Origin: Cycas panzhihuaensis
Taxonomy: Eukaryota > Cycadophyta
Assembly: GCA_023213395.1 (NCBI GenBank)
Contig: CM041465.1
Coordinates: forward strand, 144,839,741 to 144,903,740
DNA length: 64,000 nucleotides
Reading direction: 5' to 3'
Within the stretch, counting starts at the first letter, position 1. Each line of letters starts with the position of its first letter. Positions 1 to 12,245 of this stretch are shown one piece after another. The notes beneath the pieces were generated by a model. The model was given only the letters and a program-made list of their open reading frames with translations. It was not told the origin of the DNA and did no database searches. The translations under genes and the position numbers were made by a program.

Positions 1-643
1 GAGCAAGGTTAGTAATGTCATAAAATAGAAAAAAGATAAAAGACATAACTCAAAGGCAAGTATTGATACATGGGAATTACTTGCCAAAATGCCCCATGTG
101 GGAGACAGTGAATGAGACATTTATCCTCTGAGAGGCAATGAGAAAAAGTAATGGGATAGGGTCATATGGCACATGTAGTAAAGGTGAGCATGTGGCATTT
201 TGGGACCACTATCTGTTGGGTCAGATCTAAGATGAGTGAAGGGTTTTCAGATGTGAATACTTTAGAGACTTGTGCATACTTTAAATAGATAGATAATGTT
301 GTCACCTTTGATGTACAAATACAAAATTAAATGGAAGATAGTATATATTCTAGTAGTACAAGAATAAATAAAAGATCAAATGGAAGGTCATATATATACC
401 ATCCACGAATGTGTAAATAAAAAAATAAATGGGGGGTCATAAATATACTAGCAGCGCATGATCGTATATATACTAATCATGCATGCACAGATAAAAATCA
501 AATGAGAGATTATACATATACCAGTAAATGTGCATAGGTAGAAAGAGATTAAAGTATGGACACAATACATGTAATGCAATGTAATAACTTATAAACCCCT
601 CTATAGCTCTAACTAAAAATCCTAAATGGCTTATCTAACATTA
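1..643 (-). other. Probable 5' leader of a left-truncated LTR element
   Basis: No coding region is recognisable here. The stretch lies on the internal side of a primer-site-like sequence (644-654) and an LTR-like block (657-960), so it is most simply the untranslated leader of a minus-strand retrotransposon whose body lies left of the window. It contains a degenerate tandem array (318-540). This is inference from position only. Confidence 0.3.
318..540. repeat. Degenerate minisatellite, about four units of 50-60 bp
   Basis: Four related units follow one another. Each has an A-rich start, a core resembling ATCAAATGGAAGGTCAT, a short TA run, and a tail like CCAGTA followed by a GCATG or ATGTG motif. 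Cores begin near 328, 378, 430 and 497. Units differ by substitutions and small indels. Tandem arrays of this kind are common in LTR element leaders. Confidence 0.5.
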
Positions 644-654
644 CTCTAATACCA
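644..654 (-). other. Candidate primer binding site (tRNA-Met type)
   Basis: On the minus strand this reads TGGTATTAGAG, one C-to-T change from the common plant site TGGTATCAGAG. An LTR-like block starting TGATGAAATC follows immediately to the right, as expected for a minus-strand element. Confidence 0.45.
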
Positions 655-656
655 AA

Positions 657-960
657 TGATGAAATCAAAAGATATAAGCAAAGAAGAATGAATAAATGCA
701 TACACAAAAAGGACAACCAACGATCCATAAGGAGGGTAGTATTTATGAATACTAGGATCTTTAGACTCCCTAAAGATATGGGTGGGATCAAGAGGATTTA
801 GCACACCTCTCAAGGTCCATCATTGCCTGGCATTGATAAATGCCTAACAATATATTGCCAAGATATTTCCCACAATATGGGCTATTTCCCCAATGTGGGT
901 AATTACTCCAATATGGGTATTATTCTGATATCATAAAACTAGGCTCTTAAAACTTGAACA
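657..960 (-). repeat. Candidate 5' LTR of a left-truncated element
   Basis: The block starts with TG next to a primer-site-like sequence and can be closed at CA near 960 (AACTTGAACA). The partner LTR would lie outside the window, so neither the right boundary nor a TSD can be tested. The interior has runs resembling a repeated ATATGGG/AATGTGGG motif at 868-920. Confidence 0.3.
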
Positions 961-1930
961 AATGTATAAGATTAGATGTAATGCCTATTAAAAAATCCTT
1001 GCATTTAGACAAAAGAATCAACTTACATATGATCGTAAGCTTCATCCTAAAATATTTATTCCAGGTGACAAAGATCTCAAACTTGAATACTTACACGATA
1101 AACCATATAAGTTTAACCTAAATAGGTTGGCCCTTTTATTCTCCTTGAAGATCTAAAAAATGACACTTTGGATGGTCTTGAGTTTAATAATCTAGTTAAT
1201 TCATAATTTTTATAGAAATTTTATGCATAATCCATTCTCTACAATGAGAATAAACTACGACTCTAAGGTCTTAACTATTAAAGATCATAAATTATGGTAA
1301 GCCATTAGATCATTAAGTGAAATTTTACGTTACAATATCACTATATACAATGATCAAAATATATATACATATGTGATTCACCATCATCATATATATATCA
1401 ACACTCCATAAGAGTAAGAATTCAACTCATGTATGATTTTTTTTTTTTTTTTTAATTCTTTCCTTTCAATAAACTTTCATAATACTTATCATAAATGTAA
1501 CTTTGCAAGACTTCATTATTAAGTATTTTAAAATTCTCTCAAAAGATAACCTTGTTTATTCATGTATCTCTTTACCTTTTGTAGCCTTAACATTTGATGT
1601 ATCCTATCTAGGATCACTTGATTATGATGACATTAATCTTTAGGAATAGTTAGACTATTGGTTATTCCTCCACATACCCACTTGTATATTATATCTATAT
1701 TAACCCAAGATTTGGTATTCCCAAACTAATTTAGAAATTCCATATTTCTTAATAATTTATTCTAAAAGGATAACTATATAATCTTATTGACCTTTGTATT
1801 CTATTAAATGCTTGATATAGTTAGGTGGATATCCTTTAAGGGTTAATTTCTCCTTATCTATATTTACTATTTATTAAATATCTTTGTTATCTTATCTCTA
1901 GATTTAGTAGTAGTTTAATTTGTTAAGCTT
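961..1930. other. AT-rich spacer, no gene seen
   Basis: Every frame on both strands is closed by frequent stops. There is a T tract at 1437-1453. I recognise no retroelement domain, RNA gene or LTR pair in it. Confidence 0.5.
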
Positions 1931-1945
1931 GTATATATATACATA

Positions 1946-1979
<34 letters not shown>

Positions 1980-1986
1980 TGTGTGA

Positions 1987-2038
<52 letters not shown>

Positions 2039-2205
2039 ATGTATGTATATATATATATGTATATATGTATATATATATATATGTATGTATGTATATATAT
2101 ATGTATGTATGTATATAAGTATATATATATATGTGTGTGTGTGTATGTATATATATACATACATATATATATACATATATATATGTATATATATATATAT
2201 GTATG

Positions 2206-2256
<51 letters not shown>

Positions 2257-2288
2257 CTATATATGTATATATACATATATATATATGT

Positions 2289-2322
<34 letters not shown>

Positions 2323-2365
2323 GTATGTATATATATGTATGTATGTATGTATATATGTATGTATG

Positions 2366-2397
<32 letters not shown>

Positions 2398-2469
2398 TGT
2401 ATGTATGCATGCATGCATGCATACATATATGTATGTATGTATGTATATATATGTATGTATATGTACATG

Positions 2470-2502
<33 letters not shown>

Positions 2503-2726
2503 ATACATACATACATACATATACACACACACATATATATGTGTATATATATATATGTATACATATAGACATATATATATATATACACATATATATATGT
2601 ATACATATATATATGTATACATATATACATATATAGATGTATACATATATATATGTATACATATATATACATATATGTATATATATATATGTATGTATAT
2701 ATATATCTATACACACATATATATAT

Positions 2727-2759
<33 letters not shown>

Positions 2760-2827
2760 GATATATACATGTATATATGTATGTATATACATATATATGT
2801 ATGTATATACATATATATGTATGTATG

Positions 2828-2877
<50 letters not shown>

Positions 2878-3226
2878 CATACATACACACACACACACAC
2901 ATATATATATGTATATTTGTGTGACTATATATATGTGTGTGTGTGTGTGTGTATATACATGTATATATACATACATACATATATATATATGTGTGTGTGT
3001 GTGTGTATATATACATACATACATATATATATATATATACATATATATCTATATATATATATACATACATATATATATGTATATATATATGTATGTGTGT
3101 GTGTGTGTATGTATGTATCTATATATGTATATATGTATATATATGTATATACATATATATATATATATGTATATGTATATATATGTACATGTATATATAT
3201 ATATACATATACATATATATATATAT

Positions 3227-3319
<93 letters not shown>

Positions 3320-3658
3320 CATACATATATATATACATACATATATATATATATATATACATACATATATATATATATACATACATACATATATATATAC
3401 ATACATACATATATATATATACATACATACATACATATATATATATACATACATACATATATATACATATATATATATACATACATACATACATATATAT
3501 ACATACATATACATATACATACATATATATATATGTATGTATATGTATATATATATGTATGTATGTATGTGTATACATATATATACATATGTATACACAT
3601 ACATACATACATATATATGTATATGTATACACATACATACATACATATACATATACAT

Positions 3659-3692
<34 letters not shown>

Positions 3693-3742
3693 GTATATAT
3701 GTAAATATATATATATGTGTGTGTGTGTGTGTGTATGTATAT

Positions 3743-3776
<34 letters not shown>

Positions 3777-3796
3777 CTATATCTATATATATGTGT

Positions 3797-3840
<44 letters not shown>

Positions 3841-3875
3841 ATGTGTATACACATAGACACACATACACATATATA
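1931..3875. repeat. Long compound microsatellite (TG/TA/CA), about 1.95 kb
   Basis: The block is made almost wholly of alternating purine-pyrimidine dinucleotides. It has (TG)n runs at 1946-2032, (GTAT)n runs around 2310-2410, mixed CATA/TATA segments, an almost pure (AT)n run at about 3235-3314, and (CA)n and (TG)n runs near 3658-3685, 3716-3735 and 3790-3835. Long open frames on both strands here encode only Tyr/Ile/Val/Cys/His/Thr/Met repeats and are artefacts of the dinucleotide composition. Confidence 0.97.
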
Positions 3876-4207
3876 ACCATTTGCTAAATTAAAGATTTAA
3901 ATGATAATCCTCAACAATTTTCAACACTCGTGTGGGTTCAATCATGGTTACTTCATTTGGCTTCACCTTGTTATTCATTAAACTATAAATTTGTTTAAAT
4001 ACCCACATCAACATTATCATAACCAATGGGTTTAGTAGTGACAAATTTATAACTTTATTTTGTTATTTATTAAAATGTTGGCTTAAATAATTAAAATAGT
4101 ATATCTTATTTGAATTGGTTAAGATACTAAAAATGCCTTTATGAGATGTCTTGTCATAGATAAATTCATATTAGAATGTAGAGACTTAATATCATCATAT
4201 CATTTTC
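3876..4207. other. Spacer before the family A insertion, no gene seen
   Basis: This is ordinary AT-rich sequence without an open frame or repeat partner that I can see. Its last five bases (4203-4207, TTTTC) are the left TSD of the family A element. Confidence 0.5.
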
Positions 4208-4665
4208 TGTTAGAATATTGGTTTTCATCAATATCAATATAATGTTTAATTAGAATGTTAAGGTTATCATTGGTTGATGTGAAAATTTTCTACATATATG
4301 ATTAGATTTATTGATATAATAGTGAAATATAATTGGTTGTTTATGAGGTTACATATTATATAAGGGCAATATTTATTGTAAAGAAAATTAGATTACCTAG
4401 TCCTCTTAGTGATGCTAGGATGATTGACCATATGGACATTTAATTATTTTTTTAATATAAGATCTCATAAATATTTAGAGGTATTCTTTCCCATTCATGG
4501 GTTCTCCTCATTAAATATAATATACATATCATGTATGCATTATTGTCTCTTATGTCATTATCCTTTTCATTTATTGTATTTGTACTATACTTAATTGGTC
4601 ATATGATTATATTATATCCTACTTGATTACATACTTCTATATAAGTTGTTACAAAAAATTTAGCA
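4208..4665 (+). repeat. Family A 5' LTR
   Basis: The LTR is 458 bp, starts TGTTAGAATATTGG and ends GCA directly before the primer site. It matches the split right LTR at 29303-33532 along its whole length, with many substitutions. The preceding TTTTC is the TSD. Confidence 0.85.
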
Positions 4666-4677
4666 TGGTATTAAAGT
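4666..4677 (+). other. Family A primer binding site
   Basis: TGGTATTAAAGT directly abuts the LTR end. It resembles the tRNA-Met site TGGTATCAGAGC, with C-to-T and G-to-A transitions. Confidence 0.7.
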
Positions 4678-7090
4678 TAAGGTAAAAGCCAAAGTCCTAG
4701 AGTGTAGGTGAAGGAAGGTCTTACTAACACCTAAATAGAGTTGCATAGAATAAGTAGGTTGACATATAATAAAATAGATGTTGAAGATCACAAGCATATA
4801 GTTCTAATCTTTGCCATTTGAGGATAATCCATGTAGATTTTATATGATCTAGTATTAAGCTAATGACAAAGCTAATATGAGCTAGTATATTAGTGGATTT
4901 GAAGAGCCAAAATATGTTATATCGATAATATGTGACTAAGATTTTGGAGCAAGATGATAAAGATTTGATGTAGAAAAGAAGATGGAATCTCCTTGTTGGT
5001 AAGCAAGTTTATTATAAATCTATATAAATATTTATTATGCATATTAGTACCATATATACGAAGCGTATGTGTATTTTAATGAATCCACCAATAATGAATG
5101 AAGAGGAAGAATGTTACTACTTAAACTCGCCTTTGTAGGCATGGACAACTAATAAATGTTATGGAAAGTTGATGAAATAAGCATGATAGTTTAAAACATC
5201 ATACAAGATGATGGTGAAAATATGTCATGCCAAATTTTGTTTGACAAATTTTTTTGTCCATACTTTCTTATGGATTTTCTTCCATTTAAAGGTTTCTTTT
5301 TGGGAAAAATAATTATTATTAAGAAGTGAACGAAAAATGATGTGAATAGAGGTATAAAATAAGGGTTTTAAAGGCTTGTAAGATTCCACATGATTTTTAT
5401 TAGTGAGGTTTTATGAGGAATGATCAAGATTTTGATAATTTACCATTATTTATGAACTATTGAGAAGGATGAAATTAAGGGTTTAAAATACATTGGGCAA
5501 GTTGGGCAATAATTATTATTTTTTTACAATTATTGGTAATTTATTAAAGTATTATAGTTTGTTGGAAGAGCCTGTTTATGCTTGAACATTACATACATTG
5601 TAATTATTATGAAAATAAGGGCATGAGAAAGTTGTTTAAGATTCAAGTATAAAGGGTTTAAAATCTATAACAGGTTACATATGTTGCAAATCTATTAAAG
5701 AGAGTTCCTTACTATGTTACAGATGTCATAGATTTAGAGGATAAAAGGAATGCAAATGGGAGCTAAAAATAACAAGAGTTAATAAATACAATTACCATGT
5801 TGCTTATGAGAAGGTGAAGCTCATAGCCTTAGTTTGATTGTTGCTCACATAATCCCATAAATATGAAGAGAAAGGAGCCATCATGGATGACTATAGATGA
5901 CTTTAGATAGGATATATTTATATAGCAAAGTTATAATATGTGTTGAGTAGGTTGGGATTAGATGAAGAGAGTGAGATCAAATATAAAGCATTGCACCCTC
6001 AAATTCATCATTATTCATGGTTCACCCACAGATGGAAATGTCAAATTTATTTGTCTTAAAATACACCTAGTTTGATCCCTAAATATAAGAAAGAATAAAT
6101 AAATTTTCCATTAACTAATATAGTAGAAATGATATACTAGTCCTCTAATAAATCTTTTTTAATATTTGTAGTCTTTGGATCAACCTATAATAAAAAATAA
6201 ATTAGAAAAATTCTCAAACCCTAATGTGTAGTCAACAAAATTCAATGGAGAAGAAATTTTGATATGATATTTTTTTAAAACCAAAGTTAGACCTATATTA
6301 AATTGAATTGCAATGTGTTTTGAGTTTTACCTTAGCCCTAAAGAGAAGTCGAATGGTCATATGGAATAGTAATGTGACCACATACTAAAGATAAAAAGTA
6401 CTTATTTTATGCTTTGACTTATTTTTTATTTTTAACATGATGTATCACCATTTTTTAAAGTATAATTTTTGTATTTGGAGACAAAATTAAGTACCATCAG
6501 TTGCATTGGAAATAAAACTCAAAGGTAGACACAACGACTAGTCATAAGTCATATTTTAAGGTTCACATAAAGGAGATTTTAATGGTTAAAATTGAGCAAG
6601 TTATCTTTTACATACAAAAAGTGACATTTTTTGAGTTGTTTGAGATAAGCTTTATCACTATTTGAAGATTTTAAAGGCTCCTCAATTTATGATGATATAA
6701 ATAGATGGTTAAGAAGAGTTTTAAATAAAGATTGGTTGGAAATTAATATATTTAAGGCTTAATTATGATATTTTATGGCTCAAAATTAAAGTTGTTAAGC
6801 ATATGTAAGAACCTTTGATGATGGATAAGGAAAACACATGCTAGATATATTGATATTGATCCCTCTATTATAAAATATACATTTAATATGGTGAGGTGCA
6901 TCACTAATTAAATGAATTTGACTCAAGTTGATAAATAATCACCTGATCTAATTACATGATTTGGTATATGAATAATAAATGAATGATGGGCACTACTTGA
7001 TTGTTTGAGAGATTGATGTTGAGTTTAGAAGTTGGTTAAAAGTTTATTAAGTTTTTTTATATATGTTGTTTATAAAGTTAATGAGTTTTT
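4678..7090 (+). pseudogene. Family A interior, left part, decayed gag-like region
   Basis: No frame longer than a few dozen codons survives. At 5715-5755 a plus-strand frame reads CYRCHRF, then RG, a stop, and KEC. This resembles a decayed CCHC zinc knuckle of a retrotransposon nucleocapsid with its His region damaged. Upstream, 4840-4990 has sequence similar in layout to the leader of the second family A copy (minus strand, about 32770-32900). Nothing else is identifiable. The last five bases (7086-7090, TTTTT) are the left TSD of gypsy2. Confidence 0.4.
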
Positions 7091-7432
7091 TATTACATAA
7101 CTACTTGCTAACCATAAAGAATAACTACTAATATATGTGATCAAGTAACTTGGCAGTTAGTACTGGATATTAACTTTTATGTAAAAGTCATCTAGCCCAC
7201 CAATAAGATTGCAAACAACTTCTCCCTCTAATAAGATTTTATATAAAGTGACCATCATTGCTTATTTAATGCCCAAGAAATATATATAGATGTTATATAG
7301 AAGTATTATCAAGAGATCATAATATTGTATATTTTAGTGCCCATTTAGTGTTCAAATCTGTATTCATTTCTATTTTGTATTTACTCTTTATACTAAAATT
7401 ATGTGACCTTAATTATTGTATTATACCCTATG

Positions 7433-7933
7433 TGTAGCGGAAGCTTTTAACTTAATTCAGAAATAATTCAACGATTCGCAGATACTGGTCTAATATAGAT
7501 TTCTTCAATCTCAAATAATAATGAATATAGGAAATTCACCATAAAACACCGAAATAAAGTAATGGAAATAGTACTAATAAAGGTAAATATATTGTGCAAA
7601 ATATAAACAAGATATCCTTACTCAACGACTGCCCTTCGAGGCGGGAATCCTCCAAATATCTCAGGCTAAAAGGCCGAGCCAACTGCAGCCCTAGAGCCGA
7701 AAATGTAGAAGAGATCAAATCCGAAGTGATGATACCAAATGAGGCTTTGCTCCCTATTTATAGTGGCCGATTATTATCTTGTTTGAAGTCGGCCAGAATT
7801 AAGATAGTTCAGGGGTGAACCATTAATGAAGTTGGCGAGAAGGCGGCTTCTTGGTCGGCTAATATTCTGCACTCATTTCGGGGTTTAAGTCGGTTGTGAG
7901 GCCCCTAAAGAGAGGGTTTTCTGGAGCATAACA
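7433..7933 (-). repeat. Gypsy1 3' LTR
   Basis: The 501-bp copy is bounded by TG at 7433 and CA at 7933. It is preceded by TSD CTATG and followed on the internal side by the polypurine tract. It contains short frames on both strands (7536-7718, 7594-7818) that are mirrored in the other LTR and need not be genes. Confidence 0.92.
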
Positions 7934-7948
7934 AGTCCCCCTGAAAAC
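7934..7948 (-). other. Gypsy1 polypurine tract
   Basis: Minus-strand GTTTTCAGGGGGACT directly abuts the 3' LTR. It primes plus-strand DNA synthesis in this family. Confidence 0.8.
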
Positions 7949-8327
7949 AATGCCTTGCCCCCAAAGCATTGGTAGCTTTAGGAATTGCTGTATCCATTCG
8001 TCTGACTCCCATGTCGCGTCTTCTATATCCAATGTCTGCCATTTTATGAGGTACTCTTTGATTTGTCTTGTTCGAAATTGCACAATGCAATTTGGAGTAT
8101 CCTTCTGGTTCTAGCATAATTTTTCCTTCTTCATTGAGTTCTGGCAAGGATGTTTGTGGTACTATCTTGTCGCCAATCTTTTTCTTCAGGCATGAAACAT
8201 GAAAGGTATCATGGATCTTGCTTGTTGTCGGTAAATTAAGTTTGTAGGCTACTTCCCCAATTCTGTCAAGTATTTGATATGGTCCAAAATATCGGGGAGC
8301 AAGCTTTTGTGTCTTCATCTTGTTCAA
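7949..8327 (-). pseudogene. Gypsy1 integrase C-terminus and chromodomain
   Basis: The minus-strand frame from 8327 begins MNKMKTQKLAPRYFGPYQIL and continues through GEVAYKLNLP and IHDTFHVSCLKK. This is the typical GPY/F module at the C-terminus of chromovirus integrases. A second frame (8083 downward) then carries EYLIKWQTLDIEDATWES, the chromodomain core that is thought to steer insertion towards particular histone marks. The two lie in different frames, so a frameshift near 8080 separates them. The coding end lies just before the polypurine tract. Confidence 0.85.
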
Positions 8328-9080
8328 TGACGTTTGTTTGTATGGTTATGTAGGAGAAAAACCCAATCATCTTCTGGAAGCTCCTTTACGATCATTGTGC
8401 ATCGCTTCTTTGCTTCATCCTGTTCCTTGCCATTGCTAAATTATCCTTAAGAATTCTAATTGTGTCTTCCATTTGCTTTTGGTGTTCTTGGGCGGTTTGA
8501 ACACAGGATGATCCATTCCATGTCAATAGAGATGGCGGCTGGTATCCGTAAAGAGCCTGGAATGGCGTCATCTTGGTGGAAGAGTGGTATGTTGTATTAT
8601 ACCACCACTTTCGCTAGGTGCGACCACTTGTGCCAACTTGATTTTGTTTATCGGCGAAATTCCTCAAATAACCTTCTAGACATTTGTTGACTATCTCTGC
8701 ATCCATCGGTTTGGGGATGATGCATGTGCTCATGTGTAATTTTGTACCTGCAATTCTAAATAAATCCTTCCAAAATTTACTGGTGAACTTTGGATCCCTA
8801 TCGCTAACCATACTTTTACGGAATCCATGTAGTCTATGGATTTCTTTCATGTATAGTTCTGCTACGTCACTTGCCTTTGCTGTTGACTATAGCCCTCGAA
8901 AATGGCTATACTTTGTTAATCTATCGACTGTGACAAAGATTGCATCTTTACCTTCTGATTTCGGGAGACACTAATAAAATCCATTGAAATTTCTTCCCAT
9001 TTTTGGTTGGGAATTGGTAGGGGTTGTAGGAGACACAGGGTCTTTACACATTCTACCTTATTCCGTTGACAAATGTTACA
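8328..9080 (-). pseudogene. Gypsy1 integrase catalytic core
   Basis: Landmarks on the minus strand are SMDFI near 8985 (first catalytic Asp), SDRDPKFTSKFWKDLF near 8780-8825 (second Asp) and AEIVNKCLEGYLR near 8655-8700 (the Glu region). The surviving frame 8614-8850 holds the last two. The three acidic positions look conserved, but the frame is broken on both sides, so no intact integrase can be made. Integrase inserts the cDNA into the host chromosome. Confidence 0.85.
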
Positions 9081-9593
9081 TTACATCACAAATTTTTGGA
9101 CATCGATTTCAAGCCCTTCCAAAAGTCTGACGCTTTTATCTTCCGATATGTCTTGTCTATCTGGGTGTGGCTTACGGGGTGAATGTGCTTCTTGCAGTAT
9201 AATTTCCTTTAATTTGAAATTTTTGGGAATGCAGATTTTGCCATTCCTAAGAATCAGATCGCCCTTTTGTTGGTATTTATCTGAATTGCTTCCCTTCATG
9301 TTATCTAAGAGTTTTTGGTAACTTGGATCTGCCATATATTCCGTTCTAATGGATTTTAACCATGAGGGCCTAATTGTTGATATCAACTGCAATGAAGGAC
9401 CTTCTTTCGCTTCATCTGGGATTCTTGATAATGCATCTACTATAATGTTCTCTTTGCCTTTCTTGTATACTATTGTAAAATCGAAATTCTGCAACTTACT
9501 GACCCATTTTTGTTGCTCATCGGACAATGTCTTCTGTCTAAGGAAGTATTTCAGACTATCATGATCCGTGCGCACTTGAAAGGAATTTCCCAA
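9081..9593 (-). pseudogene. Gypsy1 RNase H C-terminus and integrase zinc-binding region
   Basis: The 170-codon frame starts at 9593. Near residues 9-17 it has TDHDSLKYF and at about 53-56 DALSR, both standard markers of the Ty3/gypsy RNase H end. It then has a linker and the H2C2-type region with HSPRKPHPDRQ near residue 137. The upstream RNase H half lies in another frame, so this frame is the downstream part of a broken pol. The annotated start Met is internal to the domain and not a natural start. Confidence 0.88.
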
Positions 9594-9910
9594 TAGATAT
9601 TATCGCCATTGCTGGATGGCGTGCATGATAGCGAGCATCTCCTTATCATATATAGGTTTGAATTTTTCTCTGTTATTTAATTTCTGACTCTCATAAGCTA
9701 TTGGTCTTTCATCTTGGAGTAAGATTTGCTCTATCCGAATCTGATGAATCACATTCCAAAGCGAATGGTTTCAAAAATTCGGTGTTGTTAACACTTGAGT
9801 ATTATCATGGCCTTCTTCGGATTACCAAAAGCTTCTTCGCTTTCGGGTTCCAAACAAATGCATCTTTCTTTGTTAAATCCGTAAGGGTCTTCTTAGGTGT
9901 GCATAACCTT
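9594..9910 (-). pseudogene. Gypsy1 RNase H N-terminal half, out of frame
   Basis: By position this must hold the end of the reverse transcriptase thumb and the start of RNase H. Minus-strand reading gives fragments such as the hydrophobic segment before the MGNS frame, but several small indels break it. No continuous frame exists. The assignment rests mostly on location between the reverse transcriptase frame and the RNase H end. Confidence 0.65.
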
Positions 9911-10480
9911 TTATAAACTTCCTAACAAATCTGTTGTCCCCAAGAATCCTCGAATTCTTTGTAACACTTGTGGGGTTGGCCAATTGACAATTGCTTGTAT
10001 TTTCTTTGGATCAATCCTTATACCTTCTCTAGTTATGATATGGCCTAAGTATTCTAGTTCTTTCTTTGCAAACGAACATTTCTTCTTGTTGACAAAGAAT
10101 TGATTATCACGCAAAATTCCGAAAACGTTTTTCACGTGTTCTAGATGCTCTTCCCATGTCTTACTATAGATTAAGATATCATCAAAGAAAATTAACACAA
10201 ATTTGCGTAGGACTTGCCTGAAGGTATCGTTCATGGTGCTCTGAAATGTTGCCGGCGTGTTTGTTAATCCAAATGGCATTACCTTAAATTCAAAGAGGCC
10301 TTCATGTGTTCTAAATGCTGTCCTGTAGACATCTTCTTCTTTTATCCAGATTTGATGATATCCTGAGCGTAAATCAATTTTTGAAAAGTAATTTGCTCCA
10401 TGAATTTCGTCCAATAGATCGTCAATGCGTGGATCGAATTGCATTCTTATTAAGCGATTGAGACCCGGTAGTCTACACAC
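9911..10480 (-). pseudogene. Gypsy1 reverse transcriptase, palm and thumb
   Basis: The 189-codon frame begins inside the domain. It has FSKIDLRSGYHQIWI near residues 32-46, FKVMPFGLTNTPATFQ at 65-80, the catalytic FFDDILIYSKTWEEH at 98-112 and LEYLGHIITREGIRIDP further on. All are diagnostic of Ty3/gypsy reverse transcriptase. FFDD keeps both catalytic Asp residues. The upstream fingers lie in the overlapping frame 10473-10913, so a frameshift around 10480 splits the enzyme. Confidence 0.93.
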
Positions 10481-10913
10481 ATTCTATATGAACCATCCTT
10501 TTTGTCTTGATAACAATGAAATTTGCGAACGGGCTTGTACTAGGGGTAATACTCCCTTGGGATAGGAGTTCGCTTGTGATTTTCTCGATTTCTTTCCGTA
10601 AATGATACGGATGTCTATATGGTCGAACGTTAACTGGCGCTGCACCTGGTATAAGTTCAATTGCATGTTGATTTTCTCGAAGAGGCGGTAGTCCTTTCGG
10701 TTCATCGAACACTGTCTTGTATTCTTCTATAATTTGTTGAATCTCTGGTGGAGTGTCCTCGATTTCAACCTTATAGCATGTCATAATATATGCTGATGGG
10801 TTTTTCTTGAGTATCTTCTCCATTCGGTGTGATGAGACTAGTTGTACTGGTGGTGTTAGGTTACGCAATCGATACTTATGTCCTCCTTGGCGAAAGCACA
10901 TAAATCTGGTCAT
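10473..10913 (-). pseudogene. Gypsy1 protease-RT linker and RT fingers
   Basis: The 146-codon frame contains FDEPKGLPPLRENQHAIEL, then PVNVRPYRHPYHLRKEIEK and SITPSTSPFANFIVI. This is the usual run-up to the reverse transcriptase active region in chromoviruses. The conserved VDYR block that should follow is damaged at the frame boundary near 10480. Confidence 0.9.
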
Positions 10914-11396
10914 ATAGTTAGTGACTATATTACCCAGAGTTTGAAGCCACTAGATTCCCAATACTGCATCCACGCCACCGATTTGCATTGCAAACATGCA
11001 TGTGTTTGTGCAATATTCACCCATCTGTAAATTTATTTTTTTGCAGAATCCTCTGCATGGTGATGTTTTCCCATTTGCAATTGATACTTGGAATGTATTT
11101 ATTGGCTCTATTTTAATTCCAAGCTTCTTTGCAGTTGCCCTATTTATAAAGTTATGTGTACTACCACTATTGACTAGAATTGCGACAGGTGCCCCTTTTA
11201 TCATCCCTTGGAATCGAAGTGTTTGTGGTGTAACACTTTGTCCTGTAATTGCTTGGAGCGATATGTGTACATTTTCTGTATCTAGCTCCCATAGTTCATC
11301 TACTTCAGCTTCCTCTGGCTTTTCTTCAACTTCTTCATGAATTTCCTCGGGTGCTTCTTCTTCCTCCGATATTATTGTATCTTCGGTATTAATCAT
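10914..11396 (-). pseudogene. Gypsy1 aspartic protease with altered active site
   Basis: The frame 10950-11396 begins with an acidic linker rich in Glu (residues 8-33). The protease region follows, with LVNSGSTHNFINRATAKKLG near residues 74-93 and DAVLGI at the end. The family motif is DSGSTHNFI; here the catalytic Asp is Asn, expected from one G-to-A change. The frame differs from that of the zinc knuckle just upstream. The enzyme would normally cut the Gag-Pol polyprotein; this copy should be inactive. Confidence 0.88.
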
Positions 11397-12245
11397 ATAT
11401 ACCTTCTTCTGCGCATTGATGTTCGCGATTCCATTTCGCCCCGCATTTAAAACAAGTTCCTTTCCTCATGTGCTCTTCCTTTGTTGATGTCTCTTAATTA
11501 CTTCTAATCGTTAATGGAGCCTCCGCTTTAGTTCCTGACCTGTTCCAGTTTGGATTAAATCCTTGTGAGCTTTACATTGCGTGTGAATGTAGGTCTAGTT
11601 TCCATGATTCTGCTTCCACGCATCTTCTTTGTTTTGATTCTTTGAGTCTAATGTTGGCACCTCCATTGCTTTTAGGCGATATCTTATTGGAGGTTTTAAT
11701 CCGCTAATGTATGTTTCGGAAGGAGTTACGGTGGTACGGTTGTCGAATTAGACATTGTAACACACTGAAATTGTTCGATGAACTCTTGGGTGAGCTAGTT
11801 TCTTTGTAATCTTGTCAATTTGGTAGTAGTCCGTACTCCATGAGTCTTCATATTGGGTTATGAGCCCATGCTTCATGTTCTGCCAGCTTTCTGCCTGTTT
11901 CCCACTGGTTCGAAGCCACCATGAATACCATTTCAAGGCTCGACCATACAAATGTAATGATGCCAAGGATACTTGCTTGTGTTATGGTATCGCGTGGTAG
12001 AAATAAGTTTCCATCTGTAGGATCCATCCTCTTATATCCCTCGATTTATCGGGGTCAAATTTCTCTAAGCTGATCTTTGCCATTGTCACCCCTTCGTTAT
12101 TCTTGCAGTTTCTTCTTTGATATTGTCCTCCTGTTTTAAATCTTCCTTCGAAATTACTTGTATTTCCTTGTTCTGTTTCCTTTTCTTGTTTGGCCCATAT
12201 CGGTTCTGCTTGTGGTCCGTCCAATTTCATGTTGATTTTATGCAT
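11397..12245 (-). pseudogene. Gypsy1 gag, frameshifted
   Basis: Two consecutive frames (11982-12245 and 11748-11966) hold the gag N-terminal and capsid regions, with EKFDPDKSRDIRGWILQMET and ALKWYSWWLRTSGKQ. A CCHC knuckle, CFKCGAKWNREHQC, is intact near 11410-11465 in yet another frame. Gag packages element RNA in a virus-like particle. At least two frameshifts separate capsid, nucleocapsid and protease. The ATG at 12243-12245 is the most upstream candidate start. Confidence 0.85.

Noticed and set aside
609-791. 60-codon minus frame
   Set aside because: It overlaps a candidate LTR, has no motif, and is of chance length.
2300-2410. Regular short repeats suggesting a CRISPR-like array
   Set aside because: The repeats are 2-4 bp simple units without unique spacers, in a plant nuclear context.
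1904-3880. Many long open frames (up to 635 codons) on both strands
   Set aside because: They encode only dinucleotide-derived Tyr/Ile/Val/Cys/His/Thr runs from the TG/TA microsatellite; both strands and several frames are equally open, so they are not genes.
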